Below are positions 34,186 to 43,391 of a stretch of DNA of 64,000 bases, piece by piece; positions within the stretch are counted from its first letter, which is position 1; each line of letters starts with the position of its first letter. The DNA lies in the NCBI GenBank assembly GCA_965203475.1, contig OZ241890.1, positions 1,240,001-1,304,000 on the forward strand, written 5' to 3'. Origin of the DNA: JABDMD01 sp965203475 (GTDB lineage Bacteria > Pseudomonadota > Gammaproteobacteria > UBA4575). The translations under genes were made by a program, and so were the position numbers. The notes under the pieces are model-generated. The model was not told the origin of the DNA, did no database searches, and was given only the letters and a program-made list of their open reading frames with translations.

Positions 34186-34735
34186 GAATAATTACTAGCG
34201 AAAAAACAGATAAAATATCATATAAATCAATTACATCCTGATTCTTCATGCGTATACAACCGATTGAAGCCGGTTGACCAATAAGTCCTTCTTCATGGGT
34301 ACCATGGATGTAAATATAACGCTCGTAACTATCTACCCCTGGCCCTTTATTAATCCCTTCTTCCAAACCTTTTAACCAAAGTATTCTTGATGTAATGCAA
34401 TCTTCATTTGTAGACGAATTTTCATTTTCAATCTTTGCTATTTGATTGCTGGGTTCCCGATTAACAAAAATTTCGCCACATTTTGCATGTTCACCAATCT
34501 TTTCTTGAACACAATGTATGCCGATTGGTGTTTTATAGGATCCATCTACTTGCCCCACCCCATAGCGAGAAGATGAAATTGGATATTCTTTTACAAATTC
34601 ATTATTTAAATAAACAAATAGTTTTTGTGCTGTAATACTTATTACAGCTGCTGAATAATTTGCATGTTGAGGGAACTTAGCAAAAGCAGAGTGTACTAGT
34701 GACAGCAGTTCATTAACTGCTTCGAAATTAGGCAT
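34178..34735 (-). CDS. L,D-transpeptidase (YkuD domain)
   Basis: A 185-residue protein made almost entirely of a YkuD catalytic domain. The active-site motif is complete: HGTHEEGLIGQPAS then GCIRM with the nucleophile Cys160. Enzymes of this family form 3-3 cross-links or attach lipoprotein to peptidoglycan in the periplasm. No clear signal peptide is visible at the N terminus, which is unusual for a periplasmic enzyme; similar short YkuD proteins without signal exist. It is downstream of purF on the same strand. Confidence 0.85.
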   Translation of the reverse strand: MPNFEAVNELLSLVHSAFAKFPQHANYSAAVISITAQKLFVYLNNEFVKEYPISSSRYGVGQVDGSYKTPIGIHCVQEKIGEHAKCGEIFVNREPSNQIAKIENENSSTNEDCITSRILWLKGLEEGINKGPGVDSYERYIYIHGTHEEGLIGQPASIGCIRMKNQDVIDLYDILSVFSLVIIHA

Positions 34736-34752
34736 GAATTAAATTCTTAAGA

Positions 34753-36264
34753 TTAAACACTATTATGCAGGTCTATTCCGGCATATTCTTTTTCTTTTTC
34801 TCGCTTTCGCTTAGATTTATCGCTTCGTAAATTTTCTAAACTTTCAAAATAACCTTCTTCTACACCCGTAATATAGTTGCCATCAAACACAGAGGTATCA
34901 AATTTTTCTAAACGCAAGTTTCCTTTATTTACTGCTACAATCAAATCATCGAGATTTTGATAAATTAAACGGTCTGACTGAATTTCTTTACAGATTTCAT
35001 CTACATCGCGGTTGAATGCAATGAGTTCGCTTCTTGCCGGCATATCGATCCCATAAATATTGGCGTAACGTATCGGTGGAGAAGCGGATGCAAAATAAAC
35101 CTTTTTTGCTCCCGCATCTCGTGCCATCTGCACGATTTCTCGAGATGTAGTACCACGCACAATTGAATCATCCACTAGCAACACATTTTTATCCCTAAAC
35201 TCCAAACCAATTGGATTTAGTTTTTGACGCACAGATTTTTTACGAATTTTTTGTCCTGGCATAATGAATGTGCGAGCAATGTAACGATTTTTAATAAATC
35301 CCTCTCGATACTTCACACCTAACAAATATGCAATTTCAATCGCAGACGTTCGACTGGTGTCGGGTATGGGCATTACAACATCAATGTCATGATCAGACCA
35401 TTCGCGTAAAATCTTATTTGCCAAACATTGACCCATACGCATGCGTGCTTTTTGCACAAATACATCTTCTATAATTGAATCAGGACGCGCAAAATACACG
35501 TACTCAAATATACAAGGCGAATGCACAACATCGTCTGCACAGTGTTGTGTCGAAATTTTTCCATTCACGTCGATAAAGATCGCTTCACCGGGCGAAATGT
35601 CGCGCACCAAACTAAATCCCAATACGTCTAGGGCCACACTTTCTGAAGCCACCATAGCCTCCACCCCATGCTTGGACTCTCGTACACCGTATACCAATGG
35701 GCGAATACCATTGGGGTCGCGAAAAGCTAAAATGCCGCGCCCCGTTATCATCGCCACCACAGCATAGGCCCCTTTACAGCGTCGATGTACACTTTTTACA
35801 GCTTCAAACACGTCTTGAGGTCGTAACTGGAGCGATTGTTGATTCGCTAATTCATGCGCAAGGACATTAAGCAATATTTCGGAATCAGATTCGGTATTTA
35901 AATGACGTCGATCATCGATAAATAATTCTTTCTTTAACTCCTCCGCATTTACTAAATTTCCATTATGTCCAAGTGAAATTCCAAAAGGTGAATTTACATA
36001 AAAGGGCTGTGCCTCTGCAGAAGATGAAGTCCCGGCCGTTGGATATCGGACATGTGCAATACCCATGTTGCCCTTAAGACGTTCCATATGCCGACTATGA
36101 AAAACGTCTCTTACCAACCCAATTGATTTTCGTTGATATAACCGTCCCTCCTGATTCGTTACAATGCCTGCCGCATCCTGTCCACGGTGTTGCAGCATTA
36201 ATAGCGCATTGTATAAATCTTGATTTACTGCACTATTGGCAACAATACCGGCTATACCACACAT
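34753..36264 (-). CDS. purF: Amidophosphoribosyltransferase
   Basis: A 503-residue enzyme of the first step of purine synthesis, making phosphoribosylamine from PRPP and glutamine. The N terminus MCGIAGI exposes the nucleophile Cys after Met removal, and the class II glutamine-amidotransferase features QHRGQDAAGI and GHNGN follow. The PRPP-binding motif VLLVDDSIVRGTT lies in the C-terminal half. It is preceded by cvpA with a 25-base gap, the usual cvpA-purF operon. Confidence 0.97.
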   Translation of the reverse strand: MCGIAGIVANSAVNQDLYNALLMLQHRGQDAAGIVTNQEGRLYQRKSIGLVRDVFHSRHMERLKGNMGIAHVRYPTAGTSSSAEAQPFYVNSPFGISLGHNGNLVNAEELKKELFIDDRRHLNTESDSEILLNVLAHELANQQSLQLRPQDVFEAVKSVHRRCKGAYAVVAMITGRGILAFRDPNGIRPLVYGVRESKHGVEAMVASESVALDVLGFSLVRDISPGEAIFIDVNGKISTQHCADDVVHSPCIFEYVYFARPDSIIEDVFVQKARMRMGQCLANKILREWSDHDIDVVMPIPDTSRTSAIEIAYLLGVKYREGFIKNRYIARTFIMPGQKIRKKSVRQKLNPIGLEFRDKNVLLVDDSIVRGTTSREIVQMARDAGAKKVYFASASPPIRYANIYGIDMPARSELIAFNRDVDEICKEIQSDRLIYQNLDDLIVAVNKGNLRLEKFDTSVFDGNYITGVEEGYFESLENLRSDKSKRKREKEKEYAGIDLHNSV

Positions 36265-36289
36265 AACAAATTAGATGAATTGAATAAAT

Positions 36290-36850
36290 TTAATATAAAG
36301 ATACTTGTACATCGTCTTCTTCAAGTATAAAAAACTTTGAATATTCTGCAGGCATAAATTTGATGACTTGACGTGCTACCGTTTCAAACGGCGGCAGAAA
36401 ATTAGATGCCTGCCAAATATCGGATTTCGGTATGGTTGTAAATGAGGCAAGCAGTATAAGTAAAATAACGATGGCACCCCCTCTTAAAAAACCAAATCCC
36501 ATTCCAAGAATTCTATCGATTCCTTTTATTACACTAGCTTGTGTAACGTGACTGAGAATATAGTTTAGTAGGGATCCTGCTATTAATGTACCAACCACGA
36601 TCAAAGTAAACGCTATACCCAGACGCAATTTGCTTACCTCTAATTCATTTGGTGAAAAATTAATGGTGGCATCATCAATATTGGAAGGTAAAAATAATGC
36701 AACTTGGTCTGCAAAAGTTACCGCTAACCAAATTGCAATAATCCAACTTGCAAGTGATACAGCTTCTTTTACGAAACCACGAAATATTGCTATCACGACT
36801 GATATTACAAATATGAGTACTATTCCAATATCAATCCAAGAAAGTTGCAT
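36290..36850 (-). CDS. cvpA: CvpA family membrane protein
   Basis: A 186-residue inner-membrane protein with four hydrophobic segments (about 7-25, 29-47, 78-96 and 114-135), matching CvpA, named for its requirement in colicin V production and linked to envelope stress tolerance. The exact role is not settled. The family signature EAVSLASWIIAIW is present. It sits directly before purF. Confidence 0.92.
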   Translation of the reverse strand: MQLSWIDIGIVLIFVISVVIAIFRGFVKEAVSLASWIIAIWLAVTFADQVALFLPSNIDDATINFSPNELEVSKLRLGIAFTLIVVGTLIAGSLLNYILSHVTQASVIKGIDRILGMGFGFLRGGAIVILLILLASFTTIPKSDIWQASNFLPPFETVARQVIKFMPAEYSKFFILEEDDVQVSLY

Positions 36851-36923
36851 ACATGTTACCTAACGTTTGATCGAACAATAAATGATAAGTGAAAGCACCT
36901 AATTATGGTATTTCCTTCTCACG

Positions 36924-37526
36924 TTATGGGTGATTGGTAACAAAACTTCCGTCTAAACCATGTGCTTTTACAATTTTATCGCGAATAGCCTCAGCATCTT
37001 TTCGTTCCAATTCTGGTCCGACTTTTACCCGATAAACCACTTTGCTGCCTGCATTAGACTTTTCTGTAAATGCCGCATATTTATCTGCTAATAACTTATC
37101 TTGCAATGCGAGCGCTTTGCCTTCTTCTGCAAAAGCCGCAACCTGCACGGCCCAACCACTTAGAGCCGGATTTGGTTTAATATGGTTTGCCGTAGCTTCA
37201 ACCACTTTTGGACTCGCTTGTTCTGCCTTAGCCACCTGCGCTTTCGGGCTAGGAGCTTCTTTTGCAGCAGGTTTAGCAGTTTCAACAGTCACTGATTCTT
37301 CAGTAGACTTTGGCTGCTTAGCTTCCGAAATTGAAGGCAATTTCTCCAGTTCCTTAGGATCTGGTAGCGTGCTTTCAAAACTAAATTTTGGTTTAGGAGG
37401 TACATCTAAATTCATTGGATGTGATTCAAGTTGCCCCGAACCATCTAAAATCATGGGTACAAAAATTACGGCCAATGCAATAATTACGGCTGCTCCAATG
37501 AGACGTTGTTTAAGGGTTGTTTCCAT
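36924..37526 (-). CDS. dedD: SPOR-domain protein, DedD-like
   Basis: A 200-residue bitopic protein. A short cytoplasmic start (TLKQRLIGAA) leads into one membrane helix (about 10-28), then a Pro/Lys/Ala-rich linker, then a C-terminal SPOR domain (about 122-198) that binds denuded septal peptidoglycan. In E. coli DedD supports constriction at division. It lies in the conserved folC-dedD-cvpA-purF order. Confidence 0.9.
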   Translation of the reverse strand: METTLKQRLIGAAVIIALAVIFVPMILDGSGQLESHPMNLDVPPKPKFSFESTLPDPKELEKLPSISEAKQPKSTEESVTVETAKPAAKEAPSPKAQVAKAEQASPKVVEATANHIKPNPALSGWAVQVAAFAEEGKALALQDKLLADKYAAFTEKSNAGSKVVYRVKVGPELERKDAEAIRDKIVKAHGLDGSFVTNHP

Positions 37527-37586
37527 AGAAAATTAGGTATTTGTGAAAGTGGGTTAGACCAAAAATTTAGCCAACAGTTTACTAGA

Positions 37587-38852
37587 TTATACGACTTGCT
37601 TGAGTACTTCTGCTACTGTTAAAAACGAACCAAAGACTACGATCCGAGTAGAAGCATCTACATCTTGTTTGGCGTAATCATAGGCCTGCTTGATAGATGC
37701 ATGTGTATGTACTTTTTGACCAGAACAAAATTTATGTATAGAGCGTTCTAAATCACCGACACTTAATGATCGTTCAGAGCTAAGTTCAGAAACATTCCAT
37801 TCATCGAACACCTCTTTGGTCACTTCAAGTATTCCCTCGACATCTTTATCCGCCAATACGGCAAACACTGCAATGGTTTTATTGGCGGGTTCAAGTCCAG
37901 CTAAATTTTCTACCAAGGCTTTTGCGCTATCCAGATTATGCGCTACATCTAAAATGATTTGGCTGCCATCCTGAATAATTTGAAAACGCCCTAATAAACT
38001 AATATTGGCAAGCCCCGAATTGATATTGTCCCGCGTAACTGGAAGATCATCATCCATACAACGCACGCCCATCAATGCCGTTGCAGCATTGCCTAACTGG
38101 GTACGCCCATATAAGTTTGGTATCGGTAAATTTTCCCAATGAAGATTATGGGTCTCGAATTCCCAATTGGTTTGACTGCTTTGTTGAAACGTAAACTCTT
38201 TATTTATACAAAACAATTGTGTTCCTAGTTTTTCAGCATAATTCAACAAGGTATCAGGTGGATCTTCATCGCCGCACACAGCTGGCCGAGCTGCACGAAA
38301 GACACCTGCCTTTTCATAACCAATGGATTCCCGCGTCTCGCCTAACCATTGCACATGATCTATGCCAATATTTGAAACGATTGCTAAATCCGCATCTAAA
38401 ATATTTACCGCATCCAACCTTCCTCCTAGACCTACTTCATATATGACAACATCAAATTCTTGTTCATTGAATATTTGCATTGCTGCAAGTGTTCCAAATT
38501 CAAAGTAACTTAAACTGGTATTTCCTCTTGCTTTATCCACCAAATCAAATGCCTTACACAATCGTTCATCATCTACGTTTTCCTTTGCGATTCGAATTCT
38601 TTCGTTATAGTGCAGTAAATGAGGAGAAGTATAACTACCCACACGATAACCACTATGATGATAAATAGATTCAAGTATCGTGACGATAGAACCTTTACCG
38701 TTAGTGCCCGCTACTGTAATAATTTTATAAGTGGGTGAGGACACACCTAATGCTTGTGCAACTTCTGCAATGCGCTCAAGCCCTAACTCGATTTTTTGCG
38801 AATGCAGAGCTTCCTGCCAATCCAGCCAATCTTGAAGTTTATTAAATCTCAT
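37587..38852 (-). CDS. folC: Dihydrofolate synthase / folylpolyglutamate synthase
   Basis: A 421-residue Mur-ligase-like enzyme that adds glutamate to dihydropteroate and to folates. The ATP-binding loop GTNGKGS is at 49-55, and the folate-loop region TSPHLLHYNERI and the GLGGRLDAVN motif follow. The length fits the bifunctional enterobacterial type. It lies 95 bases downstream of accD. Confidence 0.95.
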   Translation of the reverse strand: MRFNKLQDWLDWQEALHSQKIELGLERIAEVAQALGVSSPTYKIITVAGTNGKGSIVTILESIYHHSGYRVGSYTSPHLLHYNERIRIAKENVDDERLCKAFDLVDKARGNTSLSYFEFGTLAAMQIFNEQEFDVVIYEVGLGGRLDAVNILDADLAIVSNIGIDHVQWLGETRESIGYEKAGVFRAARPAVCGDEDPPDTLLNYAEKLGTQLFCINKEFTFQQSSQTNWEFETHNLHWENLPIPNLYGRTQLGNAATALMGVRCMDDDLPVTRDNINSGLANISLLGRFQIIQDGSQIILDVAHNLDSAKALVENLAGLEPANKTIAVFAVLADKDVEGILEVTKEVFDEWNVSELSSERSLSVGDLERSIHKFCSGQKVHTHASIKQAYDYAKQDVDASTRIVVFGSFLTVAEVLKQVV

Positions 38853-38947
38853 TAAGAAATTTCTGCCAAGAACAGCAGCTTAAAAATAGACATAAATTTT
38901 TAGGTTCGCGTAATACGAAAATTCAGAATTAATTCTAATTGTTAAGC

Positions 38948-39817
38948 TTAATTTTCGTTTTCAATATCAATGCGCAACAAAATGCATAATAGTTGGTAAA
39001 TTTCATCTCGCATATTTTTACGATCTATAATCATATCCAAGGCACCATGCTCAAGCAAAAATTCACTGCGTTGAAAACCTTCTGGCAAGGTTTCACGAAC
39101 CGTTTGCTGAATCACCCTAGGGCCTGCAAACCCAATCAAGGCTTTAGGTTCACCGATATTGATGTCGCCCAGCATCGCAAAACTGGCCGATACGCCTCCC
39201 ATGGTAGGATCGGTAAGTACCGAAATATATGGTATACCTTGGTCTTGCATACGTGCGAGTACTGCACTTGTTTTAGACATCTGAAACAATGACATGAGTG
39301 CTTCTTGCATACGTGCACCACCACTCGTAGAAAAACATATAAACGGGATTCCGTCTTCCAATGCACACTGTGCAGCACGTAAAAACCGCTCACCTACTAC
39401 AGACCCCATTGAGCCGCCGATAAAATTGAATTCAAATGCGGCAGCTACAACCGGTAGTTTTTTTAACTCACCCTTAAATACAAGTAATGCTTCAGACTCT
39501 TTAGTAGTTTTTTGTGCCACACCCAGGCGATCTTTATATTTTTTACTATCTTTAAATTTTAAAAAGTCTTTTGGCTCAATATTTTCTCCAAGCGGTTGGC
39601 ATGAACCTTCATCCAAAAATGATTCCAACCGTGTGCGTGCCCCAATTCGCATGTGGTGATCACATTTAGGACAAACTTGTATGTTACGTTCAAGATCAGA
39701 GCGGTATAACACGGCACCACAATCCGAACACTTATCCCAAAGACCTTCAGGAACTTTTCGTTTACTTGTACCTTCCGTTCTAATACGCGAAGGCATTAGT
39801 TTTTCTAACCAGCTCAT
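38948..39817 (-). CDS. accD: Acetyl-CoA carboxylase carboxyltransferase subunit beta
   Basis: A 289-residue subunit that, with AccA, transfers the carboxyl group from biotin to acetyl-CoA. The N-terminal zinc ribbon has Cys30, Cys33, Cys49 and Cys52. The crotonase-like region includes TSGGARMQEA and TDPTMGGVSAS. It follows trpA by 30 bases, so expression may be linked to the trp genes. Confidence 0.97.
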   Translation of the reverse strand: MSWLEKLMPSRIRTEGTSKRKVPEGLWDKCSDCGAVLYRSDLERNIQVCPKCDHHMRIGARTRLESFLDEGSCQPLGENIEPKDFLKFKDSKKYKDRLGVAQKTTKESEALLVFKGELKKLPVVAAAFEFNFIGGSMGSVVGERFLRAAQCALEDGIPFICFSTSGGARMQEALMSLFQMSKTSAVLARMQDQGIPYISVLTDPTMGGVSASFAMLGDINIGEPKALIGFAGPRVIQQTVRETLPEGFQRSEFLLEHGALDMIIDRKNMRDEIYQLLCILLRIDIENEN

Positions 39818-39847
39818 ATGACAGATCTCATCAAGTACGAAATATGT

Positions 39848-40675
39848 TTATGCCACATCTTTTGTATTTTCAACATTATCCATTGCAGAGCGCATTGAAG
39901 ATAGTAAATTATTAATATTTTTAAGCATTTTTGCTTCATCAGAAATATTGTCTTCGATTTGCCGAATTATTGCACTTCCTACCACAACAGCATCAGCAAT
40001 TGAAGAAATTTTTCGTGCGCTTTCTGCATCTTTAATTCCAAAACCTACACCTACTGGCAAGGAAGATAGCTTTTTTATCTGTGCAACTTTTTCTTGCACA
40101 TCTTCTAACTGCAAATGGCCAGCTCCTGTAACACCTTTTAACGATACGTAATAGACAAATCCAGACGAATTATCACAAATCGCTTTAATTCGTTTTTCAT
40201 TCGTCGTCGGCGCAATTAAAAATATTGAATCAAGTTGCTGGTCGTTATACACCTGTAAAATTTGTTTGGCTTGTTCTATCGGCAAATCTACAGTAAGAAT
40301 TCCATCCACTTGATGTTGCTGTGCAGATGCTGCAAATTTTTCCACGCCAATAACTTCAATTGGGTTTTGATAGCCCATCAGCACAATAGGTGTTGCATCA
40401 TCATGCTTGCGAAACTGTCCCACCATCTCAAGCACTTGGTGTAAGCTGGTGTTGTGGCTTAATGCGCGTTCGCAAGCGGCTTGAATTACAGGGCCATCGG
40501 CCATTGGATCAGAAAATGGCACGCCTAACTCGATTATGTCGGTTCCCGCCTTAACCAAGGCGTGCATTAACGTTACCGTCAACTCGGGATGTGGATCTCC
40601 CGCAGTAATGTAGGATACGAGAGCCGTAGAATTAGTTTTGGCTAATGAGTCAAAACAGGTTTTAATTCGACTCAT
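39848..40675 (-). CDS. trpA: Tryptophan synthase alpha chain
   Basis: A 275-residue TIM-barrel enzyme that cleaves indole-3-glycerol phosphate to indole. The catalytic residues Glu49 and Asp60 are in place within ELGVPFSDPMAD. The start overlaps the trpB stop in an ATGA junction, the usual coupling for stoichiometric alpha and beta chains. Confidence 0.97.
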   Translation of the reverse strand: MSRIKTCFDSLAKTNSTALVSYITAGDPHPELTVTLMHALVKAGTDIIELGVPFSDPMADGPVIQAACERALSHNTSLHQVLEMVGQFRKHDDATPIVLMGYQNPIEVIGVEKFAASAQQHQVDGILTVDLPIEQAKQILQVYNDQQLDSIFLIAPTTNEKRIKAICDNSSGFVYYVSLKGVTGAGHLQLEDVQEKVAQIKKLSSLPVGVGFGIKDAESARKISSIADAVVVGSAIIRQIEDNISDEAKMLKNINNLLSSMRSAMDNVENTKDVA

Positions 40676-41889
40676 AATGAAATCCCTTCGAGATCAGCCA
40701 CCGTATTAATATCTTTATCGCCACGGCCCGACAAATTGACAACAATTGTTTGGTCTCGTGACATCGTTTGCGCCAGTTTCAAAGCGTACGCCACAGCATG
40801 ACTACTTTCCAAGGCAGGAATAATTCCTTCCACACGAGTTAATTCATGAAATGCAGACAAAGCTTCTTTATCTGTAACCGCATCATACTGAACGCGTCCA
40901 ATATCTTTTAACCAGGCATGTTCTGGCCCTACACCAGGATAATCTAATCCAGCAGATATTGAATGGGTTTCAATAATTTGACCATTTTCGTCTTCCATTA
41001 AATACGTGCGATTGCCATGTAACACACCCGGTTTGCCAGCGTTTAGAGGAGCAGAATGTTTTTCTGTACTAATACCTAATCCAGCAGCTTCAACGCCAAC
41101 CATTCTGACCTCGTGATCTTCGATAAATGGATAAAACAATCCCATGGCATTAGAACCACCTCCTACACAGGCTACTAACACATCTGGCAAGCGATTCGTC
41201 GTACGTTGCATTTGCTGTTTTGTTTCGCGACCAATGATGGATTGAAAGTCACGCACTAATAATGGATAGGGATGAGGCCCAGCAACGGTACCGATAATAT
41301 AAAATGTATCATCAACATTTGTAACCCAATCGCGAAGTGCTTCATTAAGAGCATCTTTTAATGTTTTAGATCCCGAAGTCACGGGAACTACTTCCGCCCC
41401 TAATAAACGCATTCGATACACATTGGGTGCTTGACGATGGATATCTGCTTCACCCATATACACAACACATTCCAAGCCTAGGCGCGCGGCGACGGTTGCA
41501 CTTGCCACACCATGCTGTCCTGCACCGGTCTCCGCAATTATGCGAGTCTTTCCCATACGCTTGGCTAACAGCGCTTGACCAATGGTGTTATTAATTTTGT
41601 GCGCCCCGGTATGATTTAAGTCTTCCCGTTTTAAAAAGATTTGCGCACCTGAATATTTATTTGTAAGTCGCTCAGCAAAATAGAGTGGACTGGGTCGTCC
41701 CACGTAGTGAGCTAAATCAGTATCAAATTCTGCGTTGAATACATCATCATCTCGAAAATGAAAATAGGCTTTTTCTAATTCCGCGAGTGGTTCGATTAAA
41801 GTTTCCGCTACATATCGACCACCATACTCACCAAACATGCCATTTTGGTCTGGCACAGTGGTTGTGGAATTTTGAGCTGTCCTAGTCAC
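40672..41889 (-). CDS. trpB: Tryptophan synthase beta chain
   Basis: A 405-residue PLP enzyme that joins indole and serine. The PLP lysine is Lys98 in HTGAHKINN, and the phosphate-binding loop is GGGSNAMG. The start is GTG at 41889, preceded by AAGGAAG at six bases, and it overlaps the end of trpF by eight bases. Confidence 0.97.
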   Translation of the reverse strand: MTRTAQNSTTTVPDQNGMFGEYGGRYVAETLIEPLAELEKAYFHFRDDDVFNAEFDTDLAHYVGRPSPLYFAERLTNKYSGAQIFLKREDLNHTGAHKINNTIGQALLAKRMGKTRIIAETGAGQHGVASATVAARLGLECVVYMGEADIHRQAPNVYRMRLLGAEVVPVTSGSKTLKDALNEALRDWVTNVDDTFYIIGTVAGPHPYPLLVRDFQSIIGRETKQQMQRTTNRLPDVLVACVGGGSNAMGLFYPFIEDHEVRMVGVEAAGLGISTEKHSAPLNAGKPGVLHGNRTYLMEDENGQIIETHSISAGLDYPGVGPEHAWLKDIGRVQYDAVTDKEALSAFHELTRVEGIIPALESSHAVAYALKLAQTMSRDQTIVVNLSGRGDKDINTVADLEGISL

Positions 41890-42499
41890 GGTGTACTTCC
41901 TTTATGAATCTTTCCATTTTAACGGGGTCTTTAATACCTTTACTAGCTTCAATCCCACTACTAACGTCAACGGCATAAGGTTTTACCTTAGAAATTGCAT
42001 CGGCGACATTTTCTGGCGTCAAACCTCCGGCAAGGACTATAGGCTTATTAATGGTAGTGTTTACCAAATCCCAGTCAAAACGTTGGCCACTACCTCCCAT
42101 TTCTCCTTTCTGGTGACTGTCCAATAACAAAGCCGTCGCACTTGGAAATTCAGTTCCTATTTGTTGCAAAGCATCATAGCTCAACATCGAAATGGCTTTA
42201 ATGTAGGGAAGGTCAAATTGATTACAAAATGATTCATCTTCTTCGCCATGAAACTGCAAAATATTGAGCCTTACCTGTTCTAACACTTGGCGCACTAAAT
42301 TTGCGTCTGCATTCATAAATAATCCAACCCTAACAACCGATGGTGGGAGTTGTTCACTAATATGTTGCGCCTGTTGAATAGTAATATTTCTAGGGCTTTT
42401 TTTTACAAAAACAAATCCAATGGCATCTACACCAAGTTGCACCGCATGTTCTGCATCTTGTAAACGCGTAATGCCACAAAATTTAATTCGTGTTTTCAT
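41882..42499 (-). CDS. trpF: Phosphoribosylanthranilate isomerase
   Basis: A 205-residue TIM-barrel isomerase of tryptophan synthesis. The N-terminal KFCGITR motif holds the catalytic Cys, and DVSSGIE near the C terminus forms the phosphate site. It begins immediately after truA and overlaps trpB, giving a truA-trpF-trpB-trpA-accD unit. Other trp genes are not in the window. Confidence 0.96.
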   Translation of the reverse strand: MKTRIKFCGITRLQDAEHAVQLGVDAIGFVFVKKSPRNITIQQAQHISEQLPPSVVRVGLFMNADANLVRQVLEQVRLNILQFHGEEDESFCNQFDLPYIKAISMLSYDALQQIGTEFPSATALLLDSHQKGEMGGSGQRFDWDLVNTTINKPIVLAGGLTPENVADAISKVKPYAVDVSSGIEASKGIKDPVKMERFIKEVHRD

Positions 42500-43294
42500 T
42501 TAACCATGTTCAAAGCTATATAAGCTGGGCCATTTAATGTTTTCATCTAAACCAAATTTAGCATCGTAATGTACTTTTACTAAATATAAGCCAGCTGCAT
42601 CTGCAGTCACGCCACCAAGTGTACGGTCCCGTTGCTCTAAAACAAATTTAGACCAATCTGGATCTTGTTCACCCTTTGCAATTGAAAGTAAAACGCCGGC
42701 AATATTTCTTACCATATGATGTAAAAATCCATTCGCATGTATATCCAAAAAGATTAAGTCGCCCTCATTCGTAATATTGATGTCATAAATTGTGCGCACT
42801 GGACTTTTCGCTTGGCAAGCCATTGCACGATATGAAGTGAAATCATGTTCGCCTAGCAAAAATTCAGACGCTATTTTCATATTAACAATATTTAATGGCA
42901 GATATTCCCAAGTGACATGCTGATCTAGTAAAGCTGGTCGTGTGCGTCGATTCAAAATGATATAGCGATATCGTCTAGATATGGCTGAATATCTTGCATG
43001 GAAATCATCTACAACCTCTTGTGCCCACAACACGGAAATACTATTGGGTACGTTTGAATTTACACCTTGTATCCAGGCCTTTTGATCTCTTTTATTATCA
43101 CAATCAAAATGCACAACCTGCTCGGTTGCATGTACACCAGTGTCTGTCCGACCTGCCGCATGAATAGTGATTGCTTGATCTGCAACACTCGAGACTGCAT
43201 CTTCTAGTTTTTGCTGAACAGAAACAGCATTTGATTGACGTTGCCAGCCACAGAAATGACTACCGTTATACTCAACTCCAAGGACAACTCGCAT
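42500..43294 (-). CDS. truA: tRNA pseudouridine(38-40) synthase
   Basis: A 264-residue enzyme that modifies U38-U40 in the anticodon stem-loop of several tRNAs. The catalytic Asp51 lies in the motif AAGRTDTGVHA. The family blocks SRRYRY and HHMVRNI are present. It sits between fimV and trpF, a common gammaproteobacterial order. Confidence 0.97.
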   Translation of the reverse strand: MRVVLGVEYNGSHFCGWQRQSNAVSVQQKLEDAVSSVADQAITIHAAGRTDTGVHATEQVVHFDCDNKRDQKAWIQGVNSNVPNSISVLWAQEVVDDFHARYSAISRRYRYIILNRRTRPALLDQHVTWEYLPLNIVNMKIASEFLLGEHDFTSYRAMACQAKSPVRTIYDINITNEGDLIFLDIHANGFLHHMVRNIAGVLLSIAKGEQDPDWSKFVLEQRDRTLGGVTADAAGLYLVKVHYDAKFGLDENIKWPSLYSFEHG

Positions 43295-43391
43295 AGGTAT
43301 TAAAAATAAAGAACACTAGTGCAAAAACGCACAAAGTAAACTAAATTTAGGAAAAGAGAAACTGAAACAGAGTAGGCAGTATGTTAAATTT

